From Chloroflexi bacterium HGW-Chloroflexi-10 (lineage in GTDB: Bacteria; Chloroflexota; Anaerolineae; Anaerolineales; Anaerolineaceae): 64,000 nucleotides of DNA. Position numbers and translations under genes: made by a program. The DNA lies in NCBI GenBank assembly GCA_002840755.1, contig PHBZ01000030.1, forward strand, positions 1-64,000. The letters are read 5' to 3'. Positions 44,767-51,994 of this stretch are shown here, one piece after another. A model generated the notes under the pieces. That model had not been told where the DNA came from and did not search any database. It worked only from the letters and a program-made list of their open reading frames with translations. The stretch's first letter is position 1, and every line of letters begins with the position of its first letter.

Positions 44767-44897
44767 TTACTCACCTCTCATTTCTTTGTTATTTTATACG
44801 AAAGTTAATGTAAAAAGTTTCATTTTTTGGCACGTTGAATCAATTGTCTGTATAATTATTTTATTTAGTGAATCAAAGGCAAGATGAGAGGTGTGGA

Positions 44898-45761
44898 ATG
44901 GGTGATAAGAAAGTAAAAAAGAAGGTAGATAAAAATAACGCTGTTGAATCTTCATCTCAGAAAAAGCTCCCCAAAAAAGAAAAACCTGAGTTGGACAAAA
45001 ATCGCTATGAAAGTGAACTTAGAACATTGCAGGTTGAATTGGTTAAAATGCAGGAATGGATTAAGTTCAAGGGCCTTAAAGTTATTGTAATTTTTGAAGG
45101 GCGTGATGCTGCAGGAAAGGGTGGCGTTATTAAACGTATTACCGAGAGTTTGAACCCACGCATCTGTCGGGTTGTTGCATTGCCTGCACCAACAGAAAGA
45201 GAAAAGAGTCAATGGTATTTTCAACGCTATGTGGCTAACTTACCGGCTGGTGGTGAAATGGTTTTAATGGACCGGAGCTGGTATAACCGAGCAGGGGTGG
45301 AACGTGTTATGGGTTTTTGCACAGAAGCAGAATATTTGGAGTTTTTACGTTCTGTACCTGAGTTTGAAAGAATGTTGGTTCGTTCCGGGATCATTCTTAT
45401 CAAATATTGGTTTTCTGTATCTGATGAAGAACAAGAAAAACGATTCCAGGCAAGGATTGAGGATCCCACCCGTCGATGGAAATTAAGTCCCATGGATTTG
45501 CAATCCCGTACAAAATGGGTGGAATATTCCAAAGCGAAAGATGAGATGTTTGCTCACACGGATATTAAGCAGGCCCCCTGGTATGTTGTTAATGCTGATA
45601 ATAAGAGAAAGGCGCGATTAAACTGCATTCATCATTTATTGAGTATGGTTCCTTATGAAGATCTGACACCAGAAGCCATTAAATTACCTCCCCGCCAGAA
45701 AGATGATGGTTATATCCGTCCGCCATTTGCCGATCAGACATTTATTCCGGAAGTATTTTAA
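44898..45761 (+). CDS. ppk2: Polyphosphate kinase 2 (class I)
   Basis: This 287-residue enzyme uses polyphosphate to phosphorylate nucleoside diphosphates. Motifs: Walker A FEGRDAAGKGGVIKR, the MDRSWYNRAGVE Walker B segment, and a lid with PTRRWKLSPMD. ATG 44898 is preferred, with GAGG 6 bases upstream; a GTG 30 bases earlier is also in frame. The Lys-rich amino tail (KKVKKKVDK) is unstructured. Placement next to the pst phosphate importer suggests linked phosphate storage. Confidence 0.93.
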   Translation: MGDKKVKKKVDKNNAVESSSQKKLPKKEKPELDKNRYESELRTLQVELVKMQEWIKFKGLKVIVIFEGRDAAGKGGVIKRITESLNPRICRVVALPAPTEREKSQWYFQRYVANLPAGGEMVLMDRSWYNRAGVERVMGFCTEAEYLEFLRSVPEFERMLVRSGIILIKYWFSVSDEEQEKRFQARIEDPTRRWKLSPMDLQSRTKWVEYSKAKDEMFAHTDIKQAPWYVVNADNKRKARLNCIHHLLSMVPYEDLTPEAIKLPPRQKDDGYIRPPFADQTFIPEVF

Positions 45762-45813
45762 GCAGAAAATATTTGTTTAAGGATAGAAACGCACTGCACT
45801 GTCTGCAAATTAC

Positions 45814-45842
45814 TTGACAGGTTAGTTATCTTCTTGTATATT
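45814..45842 (+). promoter_or_regulatory. Sigma-70-type promoter upstream of the Rrf2 gene
   Basis: TTGACA (45814-45819), 17 bases, then TATATT (45837-45842). A second box, TATACT (45866-45871), lies six bases before ATG 45878 and would give a leaderless message, so there may be tandem promoters. Confidence 0.7.
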
Positions 45843-45877
45843 TGTCTAAAATTCTATGGATTTAGTATACTTATATT

Positions 45878-46333
45878 ATGAGATTATCTAAACGCGGTGA
45901 ATATGGTATAAGAGCAATGATCTTCCTGGCAGGCAGCATGTTGGGTGATCATGTTGCTATGGTTCAAATCAAAGATATTGCGGAGCAAGAGCGAATCCCA
46001 ATAAAATATCTTGAGCAAATATTATTAACCTTAAAAAATTCAGGGTTACTAAATAGTAAAATGGGGGTGGGAGGCGGTTATTACCTGGCCAGACCTGCCG
46101 AAGAAATTACTTTTGGGCAAATTGTGCGTATTCTGGATGGTCCGTTAGCTCCCATTCGCTGTGTGTCACAGATGGCTTATGAACCATGTGATTGTCCAGA
46201 CGAGAATATATGTGGTCTCAGAATGGTAATGGGTGATGTACGAAACGCAATTGCTGGAATTCTGGATCATACCAGTCTGGCAGATGTTTATCGCCGGCAA
46301 GAAGGTGTAAGGCAAGCAGCCGAAGCGAAATAA
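45878..46333 (+). CDS. Rrf2-family transcriptional regulator
   Basis: This 151-residue regulator has an amino-terminal winged helix typical of Rrf2/IscR/CymR (MRLSKRGEYGIRAMI, LEQILLTLKNSGLL, GGGYYLARP). It carries a cysteine-rich region near residues 89-108 (Cys before VSQMAYEP, then CDC and later C), similar to the iron-sulfur-binding cluster of IscR/NsrR. So it may sense redox or iron. It lies 56 bases upstream of pstS on the same strand; whether it controls pst is unknown. No Shine-Dalgarno sequence; TATACT six bases before ATG. Confidence 0.9.
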   Translation: MRLSKRGEYGIRAMIFLAGSMLGDHVAMVQIKDIAEQERIPIKYLEQILLTLKNSGLLNSKMGVGGGYYLARPAEEITFGQIVRILDGPLAPIRCVSQMAYEPCDCPDENICGLRMVMGDVRNAIAGILDHTSLADVYRRQEGVRQAAEAK

Positions 46334-46389
46334 TTTTTTTGCTTCAAAAGTATATCAAATCAATAGACTATATAGAATAGGAGTATGCC

Positions 46390-47358
46390 ATGTTCACAAA
46401 AAATATTAGAAAGTCACTTTTAGTAGTATTAATTGTTGTTTTTGCGATTTCCGCCTGTTCCCCTGTTGGAAATTCCGCACGTAAAGAAATTGGAATATCT
46501 GGGACAATTTCTATTTCCGGCGCATTTGCTTTATATCCATTGATGACGCGTTGGGCAGAGGAGTTTACAAAAATTTATCCGGATGTACAATTTGACGTAT
46601 CAGCCGGTGGTGCTGGAAAAGGTATGACGGATGCCCTATCTGGCGCGGTTGATATTGGTATGGTTTCAAGGGAAATTAAACCGGAAGAAGAATCACAGGG
46701 TGCTTACTGGGTATCTGTTACCAAAGATGCGGTCTTTCCCATGATCAGCAATCAAAATCCGGTTCTGGAAGATATCACCCAGCAAGGTATTTCTCAAGAG
46801 GTATTTACAAAAATCTATATTACCGGGGAAATAACCACTTGGGGCGAGGTTGTTGGAAAACCTGAAATTACCGATAAGATTCATGTGTATACTCGTTCAG
46901 ATGCTGCTGGAGCTCCTGAAGTGTGGGCAAAATACCTGGGTGGTCTTCAAGAGGATTTATTAGGTATTGGTGTGTCTGGCGATCCAGGTTTACTCGAAGC
47001 AGTCATCAAGGATCCTTTGGGAATTGGCTTCAATAATCTGGGCTATGCTTTTGATAATGGAACTGGTCAAGCCGTATTGGGATCAGTAGTGATCCCAATT
47101 GATATAGACATGAATGGATCAGCGGACGACGCAGAAAAGATATTAACAAAAGAAGAAGCGGTTGATTCGGTCGCTTCGGGCTTTTATCCCTCTCCACCAG
47201 CTCGCGATCTGAATCTTGTAACAAAAGGTAAGCCATCTGACGTGGTAAACATATTTATGCGTTGGATTTTGACTGATGGGCAGGCCTTTGTCGGTGAGGC
47301 GGGTTATGTTTCACTTCCACAGGATCAATTAGATCAGGCACTTAAAAAACTTGATTAA
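46390..47358 (+). CDS. pstS: Phosphate ABC transporter substrate-binding lipoprotein
   Basis: The 322-residue lipoprotein (lipobox ISAC) resembles PstS: ISGAFALYPLM, VSAGGAGKGM, DIGMVSREI, and the TRSDAAGAPEVW phosphate-loop region. It captures phosphate outside the membrane for PstCAB. AGGAG is just before ATG. It ends 19 bases before the pstC start. A PhoU gene, common after pstB, is not present here. Confidence 0.93.
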   Translation: MFTKNIRKSLLVVLIVVFAISACSPVGNSARKEIGISGTISISGAFALYPLMTRWAEEFTKIYPDVQFDVSAGGAGKGMTDALSGAVDIGMVSREIKPEEESQGAYWVSVTKDAVFPMISNQNPVLEDITQQGISQEVFTKIYITGEITTWGEVVGKPEITDKIHVYTRSDAAGAPEVWAKYLGGLQEDLLGIGVSGDPGLLEAVIKDPLGIGFNNLGYAFDNGTGQAVLGSVVIPIDIDMNGSADDAEKILTKEEAVDSVASGFYPSPPARDLNLVTKGKPSDVVNIFMRWILTDGQAFVGEAGYVSLPQDQLDQALKKLD

Positions 47359-47377
47359 CCTGCGGGATCTGGTGAGA

Positions 47378-48301
47378 ATGAGTACAATCTTCCGAAAACA
47401 ATCTGAAAAAGGATTCAGAAATCTCTTTTTCTTCCTGACACTATTACCGGGGTTTTTCCTGGCAGGCATCCTGATCATGTTAATTCTGCGCTCGATGCCA
47501 ATTCTGGAAGTATATTCGATAAGAGAATTGTTTTTAGGTGTCGATTGGAAACCACTCCAGGGTAAATTTGGTTATTTACCATTTATTGTGGGAACGTTTT
47601 GGGTCACCTTCCTTGGGTTGGGGTTGGCTGTTCCTCCAAGTTTACTCACCGCGATCTATTTGGCAGAATATGCTGGATCTCGTGTTCGGATTATCTTTAA
47701 ACCGGTTTTGGATATTCTCGCCGCTATCCCGTCCGTGGTTTATGGTGTTTGGGGGATTCTTGTAATTGTTCCAGTAGTTGAGAAATGGATAGCTCCCTTT
47801 GCAGTGAAATATTTAGGTGTAACCACCCAAAATCCCACTGGGTACGGCATTCTTTCAGGGAGTATGGTTGTTGCGGTAATGATCATTCCTTTTTTAATTG
47901 CTGTGTTATGGGAAATCATTGAAACAATTCCTCGTGGTTTACGGGAAGCCTCTCTTTCTCTGGGTACCACACAGTGGGAAATGATCCATACTGTAATCTT
48001 TCCACTGATTTTTCCAGGAATTATCGCGGCAATAACATTGGGTGCCTCCCGAGCATTTGGAGAAACAATGGCAGTTCTGATGGTGGTAGGTAATGTTCCG
48101 CAAATCCCATCCTCAATATTTGATGCGGCTTACCCACTACCAGCACTTATTGCAAACAATTATGGCGAGATGATGTCGATCCCTTTATATGATGCGGCAT
48201 TAATGGGTGCGGCATTAATCCTGCTTGTTATCGTTTTGTTTTTTAACATTATTGCTGCCTTAGTATTATCCAGGTATAAGAAAAACAGGAACCGCCAATG
48301 A
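47378..48301 (+). CDS. pstC: Phosphate ABC transporter permease PstC
   Basis: The 307-residue permease starts at ATG 47378; an in-frame TTG at 47351 would overlap pstS. It has six helices and the ABC loop (REASLSLGTTQWEM) that contacts PstB. The late GASRAFGETMAVLMV segment is typical for PstC. It overlaps pstA by 4 bases (ATGA). Confidence 0.92.
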   Translation: MSTIFRKQSEKGFRNLFFFLTLLPGFFLAGILIMLILRSMPILEVYSIRELFLGVDWKPLQGKFGYLPFIVGTFWVTFLGLGLAVPPSLLTAIYLAEYAGSRVRIIFKPVLDILAAIPSVVYGVWGILVIVPVVEKWIAPFAVKYLGVTTQNPTGYGILSGSMVVAVMIIPFLIAVLWEIIETIPRGLREASLSLGTTQWEMIHTVIFPLIFPGIIAAITLGASRAFGETMAVLMVVGNVPQIPSSIFDAAYPLPALIANNYGEMMSIPLYDAALMGAALILLVIVLFFNIIAALVLSRYKKNRNRQ

Positions 48302-49158
48302 AAAAGCATGTAAGGAAAAGAATTTTTATTGAGAAACTTATAAAAAGGATTATGGTTTTCTCTTCTGTTTCTATTATGGTTGTGTTAGCCCTGATCATGT
48401 TTGTTATTATTCAAAAAGGAGCACCTTCAATGACATGGGATATGGTGTCCAAGGTGCCGGGTGGTGGATTTTATTTGGGCAAGGAAGGTGGAGTTCTTAA
48501 TGCGATTCTGGGTTCGTTGTACCTTGCAATTGGTGGAACGGTAATAGCTTTTATAATAAGTTTACCTTTAGCGCTATATCTGGAAACCTATTTAAAGAAT
48601 TCCGTGTGGGGAGATAGAGTAAGATTGGTCCTGGATATTCTATGGGGTGTCCCTTCGATCGTATATGGAGCGTTTGCATTTATTCTGATGATCTACGTTG
48701 GTATGCGAGCCTCACTGCTGGCAGGTATTGTTACTTTGGCTTTGTTGGAAATTCCAATTTTGGCGCGAGCTATGGATGAAGTTTTTCGAAGGATGCCAAA
48801 AGAATTAACTTTATCTGCGTTGGCCTTGGGATCAACAAAGTCAGAACTGGGAATAAAAATTATTATTCCTCAAATGTTGCCGGGCATTGTAACTGGTGTA
48901 ATGTTGGCATTTGGAAGAGGAATAGGTGATGCAGCTTCAGTTTTGTTTACAGCGGGATATACAGACCGTATCCCATCATCCTTGATGCGTCCGGTTGCAT
49001 CTTTGCCATTGGCTGTTTTTTTTCAGTTGGGCACACCATTTCCGGAAGTCCAAAATCGGGCTTATGCATCAGCACTGATTCTGACATTGATTGTTTTAAC
49101 CATCAGCTTGCTTAGCCGTCTTGTTATCTGGCGTTTGGGTAAGTACGTAATCCGGTAA
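48298..49158 (+). CDS. pstA: Phosphate ABC transporter permease PstA
   Basis: The 286-residue membrane protein has six helices, the PSIVYGAFAF segment and the coupling loop ELTLSALALGSTKSE. It partners PstC in the phosphate channel. The ATG overlaps the pstC TGA. The following pstB starts 15 bases after it. Confidence 0.93.
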   Translation: MKKHVRKRIFIEKLIKRIMVFSSVSIMVVLALIMFVIIQKGAPSMTWDMVSKVPGGGFYLGKEGGVLNAILGSLYLAIGGTVIAFIISLPLALYLETYLKNSVWGDRVRLVLDILWGVPSIVYGAFAFILMIYVGMRASLLAGIVTLALLEIPILARAMDEVFRRMPKELTLSALALGSTKSELGIKIIIPQMLPGIVTGVMLAFGRGIGDAASVLFTAGYTDRIPSSLMRPVASLPLAVFFQLGTPFPEVQNRAYASALILTLIVLTISLLSRLVIWRLGKYVIR

Positions 49159-49173
49159 GAAATTGGGGTAGTA

Positions 49174-49929
49174 ATGGAAGCTCATATTCAAACAAAAGAC
49201 TTGAATGTCTTTTATGGGAAATCTATAGCATTATCGAATGTAAATATAAAAATTCCTCGTCAACAGTTGACTGTAATAATGGGGCCTTCAGGTTGCGGAA
49301 AAACTACCTTGTTAAAGTCCTTTAACCGATTTCTGGAATTAAATGAAAGCACAAGAATAGAAGGTGATATATATCTGGATAATGTGAATCTATACCATCC
49401 AGGTGTTAATGTGATTGATATTCGAAAGAAGATAGGTTTATTAGCTCAGCGACCCTTTCCTTTACCAATGTCCATTTTTAATAATGTGGCTTATGGATTG
49501 CGAATCCATGGGATGGTAAAAAGCAGAAAAGAAACCTACGAATCGGTAAAAAAATATTTAGAAATTGCCAGCTTATGGGAAGAGGTTAAAGATCGACTTA
49601 ATGATCCGGCGAGTGAACTTTCTATTGGCCAACAGCAACGGCTTTGCCTCGCACGCGGCTTGGCAGTAGAGCCAGAAATTATTCTTGGCGATGAGCCTAC
49701 ATCAGCGTTAGATCCGATTTCAGCCGCTTTAGTTGAGCAGCTTCTGATTGAGTTAAAACAAAAATATACAACTATTATTGTCACACATACATTACGACAG
49801 GCAAAAAGATTGGCGGATTATGTGATATTTATGTATCTGGGCGAAGTAGTGGAACAGGGTCCTGCTAGAGAAATGTTTTCAAACCCAAAGCAGGAACGAA
49901 CAAAAGCATTCTTAGCAGGGGTGTTTTAG
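49174..49929 (+). CDS. pstB: Phosphate ABC transporter ATPase PstB
   Basis: The 251-residue ATPase has Walker A GPSGCGKTT, the PstB-like spacer (FNRFLELNE), signature LSIGQQQRLCLARGLA and Walker B ILGDEPTSALD. The last line of the operon; no phoU follows. The intergenic stretch after it contains only weak hairpins before the tRNA. Confidence 0.95.
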   Translation: MEAHIQTKDLNVFYGKSIALSNVNIKIPRQQLTVIMGPSGCGKTTLLKSFNRFLELNESTRIEGDIYLDNVNLYHPGVNVIDIRKKIGLLAQRPFPLPMSIFNNVAYGLRIHGMVKSRKETYESVKKYLEIASLWEEVKDRLNDPASELSIGQQQRLCLARGLAVEPEIILGDEPTSALDPISAALVEQLLIELKQKYTTIIVTHTLRQAKRLADYVIFMYLGEVVEQGPAREMFSNPKQERTKAFLAGVF

Positions 49930-50060
49930 AATAACCTCAGGTAGATTTGAATTATTGGTCATTGGTTAAAAACCCAATGGCGAAACTATGTTACAAAGCA
50001 GCAGAAAATAATGTCTTGTTCTGCTAACTGATTTAGTGAAGACGTTAACCAACTAACAAA
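49930..50060. other. Intergenic after pstB, no gene seen
   Basis: Only two short hairpins are visible (CATTGG/CCAATG near 49967-49978 and AGCAGAA/TTCTGCT near 50000-50026). Neither has a T-run, so neither is a convincing terminator. Confidence 0.4.
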
Positions 50061-50081
50061 AAATCCCTGAACCAGGGATTT
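50061..50081 (-). terminator. Terminator of the tRNA transcript
   Basis: On the minus strand AAATCCCTG / CAGGGATTT form a stem with a three-base loop, followed by more T, six bases after the tRNA 3' end. Confidence 0.8.
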
Positions 50082-50086
50082 TAGAG

Positions 50087-50158
50087 TGGGCCCGGATGGA
50101 TTTGAACCATCGACCAAGCGGTTATGAGCCGCGCGCTCTGCCGCTGAGCTACGAGCCC
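50087..50158 (-). tRNA. tRNA with CAT anticodon (Met elongator or Ile2)
   Basis: The 72-base cloverleaf has acceptor GGGCTCG pairing CGGGCCC, D-arm GCTC/GAGC, anticodon arm GCGG-CTCATAA-CCGC, and T-arm GATGG-TTCAAAT-CCATC. The anticodon CAT is at 50126-50124. The G1-C72 pair and the stem argue against initiator Met. Elongator Met and lysidine-modified Ile cannot be told apart by eye. No CCA is encoded; the discriminator is A. Confidence 0.92.
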
Positions 50159-50199
50159 GCTGGGTTGAAATTATATCATAAAGGTTGTCCTGAGGGAAT

Positions 50200-50238
50200 A
50201 AAAAAATAAAAAATGACCAGCCAATTTTGGCCAGTCAT
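50200..50238 (-). terminator. Terminator of the nucleobase-degradation operon
   Basis: On the minus strand ATGACTGGCC / GGCTGGTCAT pair over 10 positions with two G-U wobbles, loop AAAATT, followed by TTTTTTATTTTTTT. The wobbles pair only in the minus-strand RNA, which supports that direction. Confidence 0.82.
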
Positions 50239-50275
50239 TTTTTTATACGGGGTAGCGTTTGCCCGTTACAAGTGT

Positions 50276-51481
50276 TTATTTTGCGGTTATTTCTTTGCCA
50301 TTTTTGATAACATGCAATGGTGCCTCATGGCTCCAAATGGATTCCCAGACACTTTCTGCATTAAGAACCACAATATCGGCATTTCCACCTTCAGAAAGCG
50401 TATGGCCCTGAATATTTAAGGCTTGTGCCGCATTGGTTGTGATTAAATCATACAAAATTTCCATATCCTGACGGCTGTTCATCCACATCAGGTGGGCTGC
50501 CAGAAAAGCTACTTCCAGCATGTTATTCCGTCCAAACGGGTAATATGCATCTGCTATATCATCCTGCCCTAATGCAATGCGAACACCTGCTTTATACAAA
50601 TCTTTTACGCGTGCATATAATGGACCTGTTTGTGGATCAGAAACTACACCTATCTGTGCTCGTTTCAATAAATGTTCAATTTTCCGATAATAGGGTTCCG
50701 GGTATAAAGCCATTGCGCGGCTGTGTTGGGCAGTAACTCTTCCTTCCCAGCCATTCTTAATAGTTGTTACAGCCAGCATCTCCAGTGTTTTTAGGGTTGG
50801 ATCCCCTGCGTCATCAATTAACATGGATACTGGCTTATTATATTTTTTAGCCAGAGCGAACATTGTGTCGATATGAGTTTGAGCATCGGTGTCTGTATAT
50901 TCAATCCATGGAATACCACCAACTACGTCTGCACCTAATTTCAGGGCTTCCTCAATATATCCTTCGGCGCCAGGGTCACGCACGACGCCGTCCTGGGGGA
51001 AGGCAACAACTTGAATTTCTACCTGGTCTTTAAACTCTTCTCGGGCACGCAAAAGCGCTTTTACGCCTTCCAAACGTGCCTTTGTATCAACATCTGCAAA
51101 AGCGCGTATATGGGTATTGCCAAATTTTACGGCTAATTTGACGGCTTTGCGAACATTCTCAATGATCCATGTTTCATCATATTTTTCTTTTATTCGGGCT
51201 GCTAATTCGATCGCAGTCATTGCTCCGCCCATTGAACCATCCGTATAGGCGCCCATGGCTTCTTCATCCATCATTGCCAGTGTATATACTTTGCAAAGAT
51301 GAAGATGTCCATTCACAAATGATTCAGTAACAAGTTTACCTTTTGCATCGATAACCTGTACAGCATTCTCATCAATCGTAGGTGCTATTTTTACGATTTT
51401 GCCTGAATGAATAGCGATTTGGAGCAATTCTCCCTGAGAAAATCTTGTTTTTGCATTCTTAATGATTAAATCAAAAGCCAT
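50276..51481 (-). CDS. Cytosine deaminase-like amidohydrolase
   Basis: The 401-residue metal-dependent hydrolase of the CodA-like group has HLH metal ligands (NGHLHLCK), a TAQHSRAM histidine, a GQDDI late Asp, and IRAFADVDT. This group deaminates cytosine or related purine/pyrimidine amines. It is in a module with xanthine-dehydrogenase-type subunits, so deamination before oxidation is plausible. AGGAGGAAC precedes the ATG. It ends the operon. Confidence 0.85.
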   Translation of the reverse strand: MAFDLIIKNAKTRFSQGELLQIAIHSGKIVKIAPTIDENAVQVIDAKGKLVTESFVNGHLHLCKVYTLAMMDEEAMGAYTDGSMGGAMTAIELAARIKEKYDETWIIENVRKAVKLAVKFGNTHIRAFADVDTKARLEGVKALLRAREEFKDQVEIQVVAFPQDGVVRDPGAEGYIEEALKLGADVVGGIPWIEYTDTDAQTHIDTMFALAKKYNKPVSMLIDDAGDPTLKTLEMLAVTTIKNGWEGRVTAQHSRAMALYPEPYYRKIEHLLKRAQIGVVSDPQTGPLYARVKDLYKAGVRIALGQDDIADAYYPFGRNNMLEVAFLAAHLMWMNSRQDMEILYDLITTNAAQALNIQGHTLSEGGNADIVVLNAESVWESIWSHEAPLHVIKNGKEITAK

Positions 51482-51511
51482 TATGTAGTTCCTCCTGGAT
51501 GAGTATTGTTG

Positions 51512-51994
51512 TTATACTGTTTTTCTGTCTTGAATCAGTTTCTGAGCCATTAATGCACCGTCACGGATGGGTTCATAACCCGTGCAGCGACAAAGATGTT
51601 TATTTAATGCGTTGGATATTTCTTGTTCATTGGCTTCTGGATTGTTTTCCAAAAGGCCGTACATTTCCATGATAATACCCGGAGTACAGAAACCGCATTG
51701 AACGGCGCCGGATTCCGCAATCGATTTTTGGATGGGGTGTAATTCCATGCCTTGAGCTAGGCCTTCCACAGTAATAATTTGAGAATTCTCAGCCTTTTTT
51801 ACTGGTGTATTACAGGATTTGATGGCTTTACCATTCATAACCACCACACATGTACCGCATGTGGCATTATCACAACCACGTTTTGTTCCTGTTAAATTTA
51901 GTACATCACGGATAACATCTATAAGCATCATTTCGGGATCGACTTCAATAACACGAAGCTGTCCATTGATGGTGAATTTGATTTTCTCGGCCAT
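51512..51994 (-). CDS. (2Fe-2S) subunit of xanthine-dehydrogenase-family enzyme
   Basis: The 160-residue small subunit carries two [2Fe-2S] clusters: a ferredoxin-like CDNATCGTCVV...KSC and the helical-domain GFCTPG...CRCTGY. It passes electrons from the molybdenum site. Its ATG shares a base with the large subunit's TAA (TAATG). No FAD subunit gene is next to it. Confidence 0.93.
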   Translation of the reverse strand: MAEKIKFTINGQLRVIEVDPEMMLIDVIRDVLNLTGTKRGCDNATCGTCVVVMNGKAIKSCNTPVKKAENSQIITVEGLAQGMELHPIQKSIAESGAVQCGFCTPGIIMEMYGLLENNPEANEQEISNALNKHLCRCTGYEPIRDGALMAQKLIQDRKTV

